This document shows, in pieces, positions 35,370-44,025 of a stretch of 64,000 nucleotides of DNA (the stretch's first letter is position 1; every line of letters begins with the position of its first letter). The position numbers were made by a program, and so were the translations under genes. The stretch spans positions 186,001 through 250,000 of the forward strand of contig JAFGBM010000007.1 of NCBI GenBank assembly GCA_016933155.1, in the 5' to 3' direction. The stretch comes from Demequinaceae bacterium (lineage in GTDB: Bacteria; Actinomycetota; Actinomycetes; Actinomycetales; Demequinaceae). Below the pieces are notes generated by a model. The model did not search any database. It was not told where the DNA came from and saw only the letters and a list, made by a program, of their open reading frames with translations.

Positions 35370-36089
35370 CTATGGTTCCGAAACGATCTCGATGGAGACG
35401 GCGATGACAGTGACGACCTTGGGCACGTTGTCGATGAAGGCTCCGGTGATCTGTAGAGTTTGGCCCGCGAGGGTGTCTGCCGGGTGCTCTTCAAGGAAGG
35501 GCTCCAGGACCAACTCCTCGGCCTTGTAGTTGAATTCCAGCGAGACCTGCAGGTACTCGACCTGGTTGAGGAACTGGTTGAGGTCCACGAACCCGGTCAC
35601 GTCCCTGAGCGCCGTCTGAGTCCCCGGGACGATCTGGAGTTGAACGGTGTAGTCCGGTGACAGTCCATCGACCGTCAGCGCGACCGTCTTGCCATTCTCC
35701 GACACCTCTCCCGCGACCGCGGTCAGGATGACCGGATAGGAGTAGGGGTTGTAGGGATTGGAGGAGTTCCCGTATTCCTCCTTCGCCTGATCCTCGTCCT
35801 CTTCGATGGCCGCCAGAACCGTCTGGAGGTCCACCGCCGTATCGAGGATCGCGGGCATGGTGACGGACTCGAAGTACGTTTCCGCGTATTCCTTTGCGTC
35901 GAAGACATGTCTGCCGGTGTCGTCTTCGATGCTGACCACCTTGGTCGATAGGGCCGCGGCAATCACGACGAGAACTAGGGCCACCCAGAAGACGCTCCGG
36001 CCGGTGGTGAGTCGTCGGAAGACCGACATCTGGTCATGGCCTGTTGCTTTGACTGAAGGCTTCACGGGAATCCTCTCTTTCGAACTCAT
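35370..36089 (-). CDS. DUF2291-like membrane-anchored exported protein
   Basis: 239 residues from the ATG at 36089, which overlaps the kinase stop (ATGA). One N-terminal transmembrane anchor (SVFWVALVLVVIAAALST, about 32-50); the rest should be extracytoplasmic. Sequence features FDAKEYAETYFESVTMPAI and GSSNPYNPYSYPVILTA-like Asn/Pro/Tyr stretch followed by a beta-rich domain fit the DUF2291 family, which is seen beside RbsABC-type sugar transporters but has no proven function. Possibly assists the binding protein or transporter. Confidence 0.7.
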   Translation of the reverse strand: MSSKERIPVKPSVKATGHDQMSVFRRLTTGRSVFWVALVLVVIAAALSTKVVSIEDDTGRHVFDAKEYAETYFESVTMPAILDTAVDLQTVLAAIEEDEDQAKEEYGNSSNPYNPYSYPVILTAVAGEVSENGKTVALTVDGLSPDYTVQLQIVPGTQTALRDVTGFVDLNQFLNQVEYLQVSLEFNYKAEELVLEPFLEEHPADTLAGQTLQITGAFIDNVPKVVTVIAVSIEIVSEP

Positions 36090-37612
36090 GTCTGCCCGCC
36101 TCGATCCGCGGCCTGCTCTGGTTGCGATGCGGCTAGACTCGCTCCCCGCGCCCTTGCGACGGCTCCGAGCCATGCGGCCCGACGCTCGGTCGCTGTGTCG
36201 GTGTCCAGTCCTGGGTGTGTCGTCCCGGCCGAGTCGGAGAATGTCGCGGCATCGGAGTCCGACCACAGGCCAACCGAGGACCCGGCTAGGTACGCGACCC
36301 CGAGGGCGGAGAGGTCCGCAACAGAGGAGGCCACGACGTCGCGTTGGCTGAGATTTGCTTGGAGCTGCATCAACCAACTGTTCGACGAGGGACCCCCGTC
36401 GGCGAGGATGGTGTGAATGCGCCGCCCGCTCCCCGCGTCGGCGGCGACCAGAACGTCCTCGATCTGAAAGGCGATCGATTCGAAGGCGGCGCACGCGAGG
36501 TCCGCCTCCGAAGAACCCAAGGTCAATCCCGCCATGATTCCGAGGGCCTCGTCATCCCACCACGGCGCGCCCAGGCCCGCGAAGGCGGGCACCAGGAACA
36601 CCCCATGAGAATCGCCGGCCTGCTCCGCGAGGGCTCCGAGTTCTGAGGGAGTCTTCGACAACAACTGCGCCAGCCATACCACGGTCGCCCCGGTGGACAG
36701 GATGTTCCCCTCGAACGCTTGAACCGGCTTCCCGAAGTCCCAGGCGATGGTGCGAACCAACCCCTCGCCGGGATGTGCTCCAGGCGCGAGAAGTCCCATG
36801 ATCGAGGACCCGGTCCCGTAGGTGACCTTGACGGCCCCCGGTTCACGGACTCCATGGCCGTAGAGGGCGGCGTGGGAATCCGCCAGGACTCCGGAAATGG
36901 GCACACCCGAGGGGACTCCCTCCACGTCCTTGATGGGGGCTGTATGCTCCTGCGACGATGCGATCCGAGGCAAAGCCTGTCGGGGTATCCGGAAGAGTTC
37001 CAGCAGCGAGTCCTCCCAGTCGCCGCTGTCCAGATTCAGCACCTGCGTGCGGCTCGCGTTCCCCGTTTCGATCCGATGCTCCCCTGTCAGGGAGTGGACA
37101 ATCCAGGAATCCACCGTTCCGAGTGCGATCTTCCCGGCCTCGGCGCGCGACCGGTCGGGATCGATCGAATCGAGCAGCCAAGCAAACTTGAGAGCCGAGA
37201 ACATGGGATCGATCGGAAGCCCGGTGATGGCGCGCACCCGGGCCTCGTGGCCTTCTGCCTGAAGACGCTGAGCCTCTCCCTTGGTCCGCCGGTCCTGCCA
37301 GCCCAACATCGGGCCCAGAGGTTCAAGGGTCTGACTATCCCAGGCAAGGGCGGACTCCCGCTGGCTGCTGATCCCCATCGCCACGATCGTCCCGGAGACC
37401 TTCGAGGCCACCTTCTGGATGGCTGACTTGACGCTCGAAAGCAGTTCGAGGGGGTCCTGCTCCACCCATCCGGGCTCCGGATGCGTCTGCCCGAGCGGAA
37501 CCGAGGCTTGCCCCACGACCTTTCCGGAGGCGTCGACGACGATGGCCTTCGTGGAACTCGTTCCCTGGTCGATTGCGACAACAAGCGCGTCGGCCGGCAT
37601 GCGGTCAGCCAT
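36086..37612 (-). CDS. FGGY-family carbohydrate kinase
   Basis: 508 residues. ATP/phosphate motifs: ALVVAIDQGTSSTKAIVVD (1-25) and KVTYGTGSSIMGLL; the FGGY signatures fall in GVPISGVLADSHAALYGHGV and ILADGGPSSNSWLMQLQANL. It resembles glycerol/xylulose kinases. In an operon with an isomerase and a split transketolase it should phosphorylate a ketopentose; D-apulose kinase is one candidate, L- or D-xylulose another. AGGAGG precedes the ATG, and the gene overlaps the transketolase C-subunit by 8 bases. Confidence 0.9.
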   Translation of the reverse strand: MADRMPADALVVAIDQGTSSTKAIVVDASGKVVGQASVPLGQTHPEPGWVEQDPLELLSSVKSAIQKVASKVSGTIVAMGISSQRESALAWDSQTLEPLGPMLGWQDRRTKGEAQRLQAEGHEARVRAITGLPIDPMFSALKFAWLLDSIDPDRSRAEAGKIALGTVDSWIVHSLTGEHRIETGNASRTQVLNLDSGDWEDSLLELFRIPRQALPRIASSQEHTAPIKDVEGVPSGVPISGVLADSHAALYGHGVREPGAVKVTYGTGSSIMGLLAPGAHPGEGLVRTIAWDFGKPVQAFEGNILSTGATVVWLAQLLSKTPSELGALAEQAGDSHGVFLVPAFAGLGAPWWDDEALGIMAGLTLGSSEADLACAAFESIAFQIEDVLVAADAGSGRRIHTILADGGPSSNSWLMQLQANLSQRDVVASSVADLSALGVAYLAGSSVGLWSDSDAATFSDSAGTTHPGLDTDTATERRAAWLGAVARARGASLAASQPEQAADRGGQT

Positions 37613-38573
37613 GGCCGATCGCCTCCTTCGCCGAATCCACGATTGCCTCGGGAGTCAGGCCGAAGTGTTCCAGCAGGTACTCCGTGCTTCCCGTGGGGGC
37701 GAACTCCGTGAGGCCGAGGATTCGGACCGGGGACCGGGCCCCATCCTCGAGTTGGGCGACCACGGAGGCCACCGCGGCTCCGAGCCCCCCGGCGACATTT
37801 GCTTCCTCCGCCGTGACGATCGCCCGTGTTTGACGCGCAGCCACCTGGATGGCCTCAACGTCGAGCGGCGCAAGGTAGACGGCATTCAGAACCCTCGCGC
37901 TCACCCCCTGGGCTTCGAGGATGTCCGCAGCGTCGAGGGCCCGAGACACCATCGTCCCCGTCGCGATGATGGTCACGTCCTTCCCGTCGCGGATGCCCTG
38001 AAAACGACCCCGATCAAGGGACATGCCGGCGGGGGTGACGTCAGGAACCTGGAATCGTCCGACACGGATGAACATGGGCCGAGGGTCATCGACGGCCGAC
38101 CGAATCGCCTGTCGGGTCTGGAGGCGATCAGCAGGCACAACGATGTCCAATCCGGGTATCGCGCGGAGCCACGACAGGTCTTCGACGGAATGGTGGGTGG
38201 GTCCGAGTTCGCCGTATGCCATCCCCGGGCTCATCCCGCACAGGATGACCCGGTGTTGGCTATAGGCGATGTCGGCCTTGATCTGCTCCAGCCCCCGCCC
38301 CGTCAGGAAGGGGGCCGCCGCGCAGACGAAGGGGATGAGTCCGGAACTCGCCAGCCCCGCACCCACTCCGATGAGATCCTGTTCCGCGATTCCCACGTTG
38401 ATCAGTCGATCAGGGAAATCCTTCCGGAAACCGACAAGGTTGCTGGAGCCAACGGAGTCATTGCACACGGCGACGATGCGATCGTCGTGCGCGGCTAGTT
38501 CGATGAGTTCTTCCGCAAAGGCCTTCCTGTTGTCGTAGGAGGGTCGTTCGGTTGCCACCGTCTCCGTGATCAT
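37605..38573 (-). CDS. transketolase C-terminal subunit (split type)
   Basis: 322 residues from the ATG at 38573 (MITETVATERPSYDNRKA), overlapping the N-subunit stop by four bases. It holds the pyrimidine-binding domain (NVGIAEQDLIGVGAGLA with the catalytic Glu; FVCAAAPFLTGRGLEQIKADIAYS) and the C-terminal transketolase domain (TIIATGTMVSRALDAADIL). Separate N and C subunits are typical of catabolic or DXS-like transketolases, including apulose-4-phosphate transketolase AptB. Together with its partner it forms one enzyme. Confidence 0.93.
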   Translation of the reverse strand: MITETVATERPSYDNRKAFAEELIELAAHDDRIVAVCNDSVGSSNLVGFRKDFPDRLINVGIAEQDLIGVGAGLASSGLIPFVCAAAPFLTGRGLEQIKADIAYSQHRVILCGMSPGMAYGELGPTHHSVEDLSWLRAIPGLDIVVPADRLQTRQAIRSAVDDPRPMFIRVGRFQVPDVTPAGMSLDRGRFQGIRDGKDVTIIATGTMVSRALDAADILEAQGVSARVLNAVYLAPLDVEAIQVAARQTRAIVTAEEANVAGGLGAAVASVVAQLEDGARSPVRILGLTEFAPTGSTEYLLEHFGLTPEAIVDSAKEAIGHG

Positions 38574-39502
38574 GCGAGTTCCGCCAATGCTCGTTTCGTC
38601 TCTTCTGCGCTCGGTACCTTGTGGTGCCACTCGACGCGGTCCTCCATAAAGGAGACGCCCTTGCCCTTCGTCGTGTGGGCGATGACGGCGACCGGTTTGC
38701 CCGTCGTAGACGGAAGGAAGGCGTCGAGCAGGGCTGAGTAGTCATGCCCATCGGCCTCCCTCACCTCCCAGCCGAAACTCGTCAGTTTGTCGGCCAAGGG
38801 TTCGAGGCGGTTGGTCTCTTCCGTGCGGTCACCCTGTTGAAGGAGATTGCGATCGATGACGATGGTCAGGTTGTCCAGGCCGCGGTGGGCGCCAGCCATG
38901 AGAGCCTCCCAGTTGCTGCCCTCCTGCATCTCCCCATCGCCGAGAACGACGAACACCCGCGAAGGCGACTTCAGAAGCTTGGCCGCGATGGCTTGGCCCA
39001 CTCCGATGGGCAGGCCGTGTCCGAGCGGACCGGTGTTGGACTCGACGCCGGGAACCTTCGTGCGATTGGGATGACCATTGAGCGCGGACAGCGGCTGCAT
39101 GAAACTCATGAGTTCAGCCGGTGCGAAGTATCCGGCATATGCCAGCGTGGAGTAGAACGAGGCGGCACAGTGCCCCTTGCTCAGGATGAACCGATCGCGA
39201 TCGGGCCATTCGGGGTTTTCTGGGTCGATGCGCAGAACCCCGATGAACAGCGTGGTGAGGATGTCGGTCACGGACAGGTCTCCGCCGATGTGTCCCATTC
39301 CGGCATGGGAAATCATGGTCAGGACGGATCGACGGGTGTGGGTCGCTCGCTCACGAAGGATCTTCTGCTTGCCTTGGGAGTCCGCCGATTCGAAGGACTC
39401 GCGCGCACGGCGCCACACGCCTGCCTCGGTGACGTCACTGTCCAGCATGCTGTTCCATTCTTCGAGATACGGTTGTAGCGACGAGGGCGCCGCTCCCATC
39501 AT
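38570..39502 (-). CDS. transketolase N-terminal subunit (split type)
   Basis: 310 residues, first gene of the leftward operon. TPP-pyrophosphate domain: HAGMGHIGGDLSVTDIL, RFILSKGHCAASFYSTL, LGHGLPIGVGQAIAAKLL and the TPP motif GDGEMQEGSNWEALM...DRNLLQQGDRTEET. The ATG at 39502 is followed by a second ATG; an ATG at 39448 is also possible, and all have weak Shine-Dalgarno sites. The substrate would be a keto-sugar phosphate made by the FGGY kinase (AptA-like if the pathway is D-apiose). Confidence 0.92.
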   Translation of the reverse strand: MMGAAPSSLQPYLEEWNSMLDSDVTEAGVWRRARESFESADSQGKQKILRERATHTRRSVLTMISHAGMGHIGGDLSVTDILTTLFIGVLRIDPENPEWPDRDRFILSKGHCAASFYSTLAYAGYFAPAELMSFMQPLSALNGHPNRTKVPGVESNTGPLGHGLPIGVGQAIAAKLLKSPSRVFVVLGDGEMQEGSNWEALMAGAHRGLDNLTIVIDRNLLQQGDRTEETNRLEPLADKLTSFGWEVREADGHDYSALLDAFLPSTTGKPVAVIAHTTKGKGVSFMEDRVEWHHKVPSAEETKRALAELA

Positions 39503-39547
39503 GAATATCCATTCACTGCTGCGATTTCTTGCATCATCGTGTCATGC
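39502..39547. promoter_or_regulatory. candidate operator dyads between transketolase and ribokinase
   Basis: The 100-bp divergent spacer holds a perfect TGAAT-N4-ATTCA dyad at 39502-39515 overlapping the transketolase start and an imperfect GCATCA...TCATGC dyad at 39531-39547. Either could be the SorC regulator's site. No second copy was found elsewhere in the region. Confidence 0.25.
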
Positions 39548-39602
39548 TGGTTCCGTCAATGTCAACGAATCCCCCAGCCTTTCTCACGAAATCAGGTAAC
39601 GA

Positions 39603-40520
39603 ATGCATAACGATGACCAGGTTCCGGGCCAGGGATCCCCTGCCCTTCTCATGGTTCTTGGAAGCATCAACCGCGATCACGCGGTGGTCGTCGACCACCA
39701 TCCGAAGCCGGGTGAAACGGTCCTGGGCGATTCCTACACCTATGGGAGCGGCGGCAAGGGCGCGAACCAAGCGGTCGCCGCCGCACTAGCAGGAGTCACC
39801 CCAATCCTCCTGTCGGCCGTCGGTGACGACTCCGCTGGCGAAGAACTCCTGGCCGACCTCAGACGGGTCGGCGTCGACACCACACACGTCACACGTCACG
39901 CGGGTATGCCCAGCGGCATCGCCCTCATCACAGTGTCCCGAGACGGGGAGAACGCCATTGTCGTGGCCCCTGGAGCCGGCGCGGCTGTCGATGCCTCAAC
40001 GACGGCGAAGACCGTCGCTTCGATCTCCACACCGGGCTCGGTGCTCCTGTCGCAACTCGAATTGCCCTTGCCCGCCGTCGTCGCGTCCGGCGTTGCCGCC
40101 CACGAGGCCGGCGCCCGGGTGGTGCTCAATCTCTCCCCCTTTCAAGCCGTTCCAGAGGAACTCATCCGCCTCGCCGACCCCTTGGTGGTGAATGCGGGAG
40201 AAGCCGAGGGCCTTGCGGGGGAACGCATCGCTTCGGTTGCCGACGCGGAGAACGCCGCGCGGACACTTGCGTCCCGTTGTCGCTCCATCGTCATTACCCT
40301 GGGTGCCGAAGGCGCCGTCGCGGCAGAGGCCGACTCTGTCCGGAGCTTTCCAGCGCGCAAGGTTCCGGTGGTGGACACCACGGGAGCAGGCGATTCTTTC
40401 GCAGGAGCATTGGCTGCCGCGTTGGTGACGGGAGCCTCCCTGGATCGGGCTGTGCTAGCCGGGATAGACGCGGCCGCGATCACCGTTCAGCACCTCGGGG
40501 CGCAAGGGCCTATCCCCTAG
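39603..40520 (+). CDS. rbsK: ribokinase (PfkB family)
   Basis: 305 residues. MVLGSINRDHAVVVDHHPKPGET opens the PfkB fold; GSGGKGANQAVAAALAG (about 40-56) is signature 1; VDTTGAGDSFAGALAAAL (about 257-274) is signature 2, with the catalytic Asp in GAGDS. Phosphorylates D-ribose or a related sugar at O5. Weak AGGT before the ATG. Transcribed away from the transketolase operon, so likely under the same SorC-type control but in its own transcript. Confidence 0.9.
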   Translation: MHNDDQVPGQGSPALLMVLGSINRDHAVVVDHHPKPGETVLGDSYTYGSGGKGANQAVAAALAGVTPILLSAVGDDSAGEELLADLRRVGVDTTHVTRHAGMPSGIALITVSRDGENAIVVAPGAGAAVDASTTAKTVASISTPGSVLLSQLELPLPAVVASGVAAHEAGARVVLNLSPFQAVPEELIRLADPLVVNAGEAEGLAGERIASVADAENAARTLASRCRSIVITLGAEGAVAAEADSVRSFPARKVPVVDTTGAGDSFAGALAAALVTGASLDRAVLAGIDAAAITVQHLGAQGPIP

Positions 40521-40552
40521 CCGCTCGACGGCGAGTGCCGAGTGCAAGGATT

Positions 40553-40578
40553 CCGGACTCCTTGAACCGGAGGTCCGG
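40553..40578. terminator. bidirectional hairpin between ribokinase and hydrolase genes
   Basis: CCGGACTCC pairs with GGAGGTCCGG (one bulged G) around TTGAACC, between two convergent genes. There is no T-tract. Confidence 0.4.
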
Positions 40579-40583
40579 GCGGA

Positions 40584-41378
40584 TCACGCGACCGCTTGCC
40601 AGCGAAACGCGTCTCCTAACCTCTCAATACGGCCGAGACCGGGCATCGGGAAGTGGCATTGCGCCAGAACCAAGCCCTCGTCTGCCGCCCGACCCAAGAG
40701 CGCCCGGCGACTCGCGACCACATCCTCCGGGAGTAGTTCGAACGAGGCGACCCACTCGGGATGTTCGATGTAGACGATGTTGAGCACGGCGTCGCCGGTG
40801 TGAAGCACCCGGCCATCGATCAGGACCGCCAGGTGTCCCGAAGAGTGGCCGTGGGAATCGATCGCCTCGACGCCGGGGACGATCTCCCCCTCCCCCTCGA
40901 GGAGCACGACCTGATCCTCGAGGGGCTTGAGGATCTCGCGGAAATTCGCGGCGTGGTCGGGCTCCGGGTTGTCGGGATCCATCCAGTGCTCCCACTCCCG
41001 GCGGGTGAGGAAGATCTTGGCGTTCGGGAAGGCCGGGCTGCGATCGGCCCCGACGCAGCCCCAGTAGTGGTCGGCGTGTCCATGGGTCACGACGATCGTG
41101 TCTATGGACGTAGGGTCGATCCCCTCCTCCTGGACGGCATCCTTCACCCCGTCCGTCCACCCGAGTCCTCCGGGATCGACGAGGACGCGGTTCGTCCCGG
41201 TGTCGACGAGAAGGGCGTTCGTGTGGAATCGGATGGGGTCTGCCAGGCCGTGGCGGGCGAGGGCGCCGGCGCGCTCCCCCGGGTCGGCATTCGCGAACAA
41301 CACCTCCGGACTCATGTCGAAGCCGCCCGTATCCATGACGACGTATGTGAGATCGCCGATCCGAATGCGCTCAGCCAT
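40584..41378 (-). CDS. metallo-beta-lactamase-fold hydrolase
   Basis: 264 residues. The metal motif THGHADHYWG (HxHxDH), a His in DSHGHSSGHLAVL, an Asp in RVLHTGDAVLN and a final His in LAQCHFP are all present, so the dinuclear zinc site looks complete. The layout resembles lactonase/glyoxalase-II-like enzymes. The substrate is unknown; proximity to the sugar region may be accidental, as it is convergent with the ribokinase. Leaderless-type start. Confidence 0.88.
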   Translation of the reverse strand: MAERIRIGDLTYVVMDTGGFDMSPEVLFANADPGERAGALARHGLADPIRFHTNALLVDTGTNRVLVDPGGLGWTDGVKDAVQEEGIDPTSIDTIVVTHGHADHYWGCVGADRSPAFPNAKIFLTRREWEHWMDPDNPEPDHAANFREILKPLEDQVVLLEGEGEIVPGVEAIDSHGHSSGHLAVLIDGRVLHTGDAVLNIVYIEHPEWVASFELLPEDVVASRRALLGRAADEGLVLAQCHFPMPGLGRIERLGDAFRWQAVA

Positions 41379-41384
41379 GCGCCG

Positions 41385-41390
41385 ATCGTA
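41385..41390 (-). promoter_or_regulatory. -10 element (TACGAT) of the MBL-fold hydrolase, leaderless type
   Basis: TACGAT on the minus strand, 6 bases (CGGCGC), then ATG at 41378. Confidence 0.5.
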
Positions 41391-41414
41391 CTAGCGGCAC
41401 GGGGCTCCAGAATC

Positions 41415-41543
41415 GCCCCGCAGACAACCAGTGCCGAGATGGGCACCGAAACCGGCACCCACCGTCTGCAGGGGAACACCAAGTGCCCCTGCCGACCACC
41501 AGTGCCGAGATAGGCACCGAAACCGGCACCCACCGTCTGCAGG
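41415..41543. repeat. head-to-tail pair of a 58-bp palindromic repeat
   Basis: Unit A 41415-41472 and unit B 41485-41543 share a 46-base core with one mismatch (GATGGGC against GATAGGC). Starts are about 70 bp apart. Unit A has outer arms GCAGAC / GTCTGC and inner arms GTGCCG / CGGCAC, so it can fold into a nested hairpin; unit B keeps the inner arms and has a decayed left outer arm. The pair lies in the 170-bp spacer before the convergent-reading rRNA methyltransferase end. Looks like a REP/MITE-type element, not CRISPR. Confidence 0.85.
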
Positions 41544-41548
41544 AATGC

Positions 41549-42355
41549 TCAGGATCCCCGGGTCGCCCAGAAGGCCACGGCCGAGGCGGCCGCGACGTTG
41601 AGGGAGTCCACCCCGGACCCCATCGGAATGGTGACCATGACATCGGCCCCCTCCATGGCCCCCCGCGACAGTCCGTCTCCCTCCGCCCCGAGCATGAGGG
41701 CCAGCCGCTCGGGCAACCCTCGCGCCACGAACACGTCCAGCGGGACGGCCGCATGATCCAGGGCGAGGGCGGCCACGACGAACCCCGCATCTCTCAGATC
41801 GTCGAGCCCACCGGGCCACGGCTCGAGCCTGGTCCAGGGCACCTGGAAGACCGTCCCCATCGAGACCCGGACTGATCTGCGATAGAGAGGGTCCGCGCAC
41901 CTCGGCGAGATCAGCACCCCCTCGACCCCCATCGCGGCCGCAGACCGGAAGACCGCCCCGACGTTCGTGTGATTGACGAGGTTCTCCAAGATCGCGATCC
42001 GCCGAGCGCCTCCGATCACGTCCTCGACCGCCAGCGGGTCCGGCCTGCTCATCGCCGCCAGCGCCCCCCGGTGCACCAAGAACCCGGTCACCCGTTCGAG
42101 GACATCCTCCGATCCCACGAGCACGGGGACCTCCGGCCAGCCCGAGACGAGGGGCTCAAGGGTGGGCAACCACTTCTCCGAGCACAGGAACGACCTGGGC
42201 TCGTGCCCCGCCCCGAGGGCCCGGGCGATGACGGGCCTGCTCTCGGCGATGTACAACCCCCGAGACGGCTCGACCCGGCGCCGGAGGGCCACGTCCGTGA
42301 GGTCGCGGTAGTCCTCGAGCGCCGGGTCGTCGATGTCGCCGATGCGGCGGATCAC
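41549..42355 (-). CDS. TrmH/SpoU-family RNA 2-O-ribose methyltransferase
   Basis: 268 residues from the GTG at 42355, four bases after the SPFH stop; the longer frame to the right is only Arg/Ser-rich read-through. N-terminal substrate-binding domain (RGLYIAESRPVIARAL, typical of the 23S rRNA enzymes). SPOUT motifs: ILENLVNHTNVGAVFRSAAAMG (motif 1), LALMLGAEGDGLS (motif 2) and VTIPMGSGVDSLNVAAASAVAFW (motif 3), forming the SAM knot. It acts on rRNA or tRNA; the exact site is not readable. Confidence 0.92.
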   Translation of the reverse strand: MIRRIGDIDDPALEDYRDLTDVALRRRVEPSRGLYIAESRPVIARALGAGHEPRSFLCSEKWLPTLEPLVSGWPEVPVLVGSEDVLERVTGFLVHRGALAAMSRPDPLAVEDVIGGARRIAILENLVNHTNVGAVFRSAAAMGVEGVLISPRCADPLYRRSVRVSMGTVFQVPWTRLEPWPGGLDDLRDAGFVVAALALDHAAVPLDVFVARGLPERLALMLGAEGDGLSRGAMEGADVMVTIPMGSGVDSLNVAAASAVAFWATRGS

Positions 42356-42359
42356 GTGC

Positions 42360-43427
42360 CTACTTCTGCCCTTTCTCCACATCGGGGTCGAACGGCTTCC
42401 CACTCGTCCGCCCCGACTCCGAGACGTCCTGGGTCGCCTCTTTGAGCTCCCTCTTGGCCTCGGCGAGCGCCTTGGAGGGATCGACGAGCGACGACTTCTG
42501 CGCCGTCGACTTGCGGACCGCCGAGCGCTTGAGCGCTTGCGGCTCGTCCACCTGGCCGAATCCGGCCGAGATGGCCTTGAGCGCCGTCGTGAACTCCGTC
42601 GGGACGAACCAGATCTTGCTCGACTCGGTCTTCGCGATCTCCGGCAGCATCTGGAGGTACTGGTAGGCGAGCAGCTTGGAATCCGCGTCGCCCTCGTGAA
42701 TGGCGTCGAAGACCTGCAGGATGGCGCGGGCCTCACCGTCGGCCTCAAGGATCTTGGCCTGAGCGGAACCCTCGGCCTTGAGGATCGCGGACTGCTTGTC
42801 TCCTTCGGCCGTGAGGATCGCGGACTGCTTGACACCCTCCGCGGTCAGGATCGCGGCGCGACGGTCACGCTCGGCCCGCATCTGCTTCTCCATCGAGTCC
42901 TTGATGGACATCGGGGGTTCGATGGTCTTCAGCTCGACGCGGTTCACACGAATACCCCACTTGCCCGTCGCCTCGTCGAGGACTCCACGGAGCTGGCCGT
43001 TGATCTGGTCACGGCTCGTCAGAGTCTGCTCGAGGTCCATGGTGCCGACGACGTTACGGAGTGTCGTGACGGTCAACTGTTCGACACCGATGATGTAGTT
43101 CGCGATCTCGTAGACCGCAGACTTCGGGTCCGTCACCGTGAAGTAGATGACCGTGTCGATCTCGACCACCAGGTTGTCACTCGTGATGACCGACTGAGGG
43201 GCGAAGGACACGACCTGTTCCCAGACGCTCACCTTCGCACGCACGCGATCGACGAACGGCATGAGCAGGTGCAAGCCGGGGTCAAGCGTCCTCTTGTACC
43301 GCCCCAGCCGCTCGACGACAAAAGCCTTCGCCTGAGGGACGACCTTGATCGATCGAGCGACGATAGATATTACGAAGATGCCCAGTACAACGAGCACCAC
43401 CACCAGAAATACTTCACCGTCAGTCAT
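42360..43427 (-). CDS. SPFH/stomatin-family membrane protein
   Basis: 355 residues with GGAGAGG before the ATG at 43427. N-terminal transmembrane anchor (about 6-26), SPFH domain with RLGRYKRTLDPGLHLLMPFVD, and a coiled coil with near-repeats RRAAILTAEGVKQ / SAILTAEGDKQ / SAILKAEGSAQ (about 185-225). A charged C-terminal tail follows. Forms large oligomers thought to organise membrane microdomains. Pairs with the upstream NfeD-like gene, the usual slipin/NfeD operon. Confidence 0.93.
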   Translation of the reverse strand: MTDGEVFLVVVLVVLGIFVISIVARSIKVVPQAKAFVVERLGRYKRTLDPGLHLLMPFVDRVRAKVSVWEQVVSFAPQSVITSDNLVVEIDTVIYFTVTDPKSAVYEIANYIIGVEQLTVTTLRNVVGTMDLEQTLTSRDQINGQLRGVLDEATGKWGIRVNRVELKTIEPPMSIKDSMEKQMRAERDRRAAILTAEGVKQSAILTAEGDKQSAILKAEGSAQAKILEADGEARAILQVFDAIHEGDADSKLLAYQYLQMLPEIAKTESSKIWFVPTEFTTALKAISAGFGQVDEPQALKRSAVRKSTAQKSSLVDPSKALAEAKRELKEATQDVSESGRTSGKPFDPDVEKGQK

Positions 43428-43469
43428 GTGCCTCTCCACTTCTTGGACGCGCGTACCGGTTGGCCGCGC

Positions 43470-43898
43470 TTACTTCTTCTCCACGATGGCGATCGCCCCG
43501 TTGATGCGGAGGACCTTCACCGCCGTATCGGCCGGAATCGCGGAAGACCCCTCCTCCGTGCGGGCACTCCAAACCTCTCCGGCGAGCTTGACGCGGCCCT
43601 GCCCATCCGTCACCTCGATCAAGGTCTTGGCGTCCTTGCCGACGAGGGCCGAGACGTTGGTCTCGATCAGGGGTGTCCTCTCCCGAAGGGACTTGAGCAG
43701 GAACGGTCGGAGCGCCCCCAGCAGCAGGCCCGCCGTGATGATCGCGACCAGGGCCGCGACCCACCATTCGCCCCCCGCAAGCGCAACCGTGCCACCTGCG
43801 ATAGCACCACCGGCACACATCAGGAAGGTCAGATCTAGGGTGAAGATCTCGACCACTCCGAGCAGGATCGCCCCAACGAACCACCACATCGAATCCAT
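43470..43898 (-). CDS. NfeD-like membrane protein
   Basis: 142 residues from the ATG at 43898 (MDSMWWFVG), with GGAGG upstream. Three hydrophobic segments at about 4-22, 25-42 and 46-66, then a soluble OB-fold domain (about 82-142; KTLIEVTDGQGRVKLAGEVWSARTEEG). The protease domain of long NfeD proteins is absent, so this is the short NfeD1b type that partners SPFH proteins. 42 bp upstream of the stomatin gene. Confidence 0.9.
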   Translation of the reverse strand: MDSMWWFVGAILLGVVEIFTLDLTFLMCAGGAIAGGTVALAGGEWWVAALVAIITAGLLLGALRPFLLKSLRERTPLIETNVSALVGKDAKTLIEVTDGQGRVKLAGEVWSARTEEGSSAIPADTAVKVLRINGAIAIVEKK

Positions 43899-44025
43899 GT
43901 CGCCACCTCCCGGCGCCGTTTGCGCCCTTCTTGGCATCCTAGCGATGGGGGTGACCCCCTGCCCATCATCCGGTGGGATGACGCCGGATCGGGCCTGACG
44001 GCCGAATCGTCATTCCCCGGGAGGA

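Noticed and set aside
36090-36494. Longer N-terminus for the DUF2291-like protein
   Set aside because: The extra 135 codons are a shifted-frame read of the FGGY kinase. The ATG at 36089 overlaps the kinase stop and is followed by a normal membrane anchor.
41415-41543. Possible mini-CRISPR array
   Set aside because: Only two units. The spacer between them is itself partly homologous to the unit flank. No cas genes are nearby; the RecB-like nuclease at 13.9 kb has an AddB-type context.
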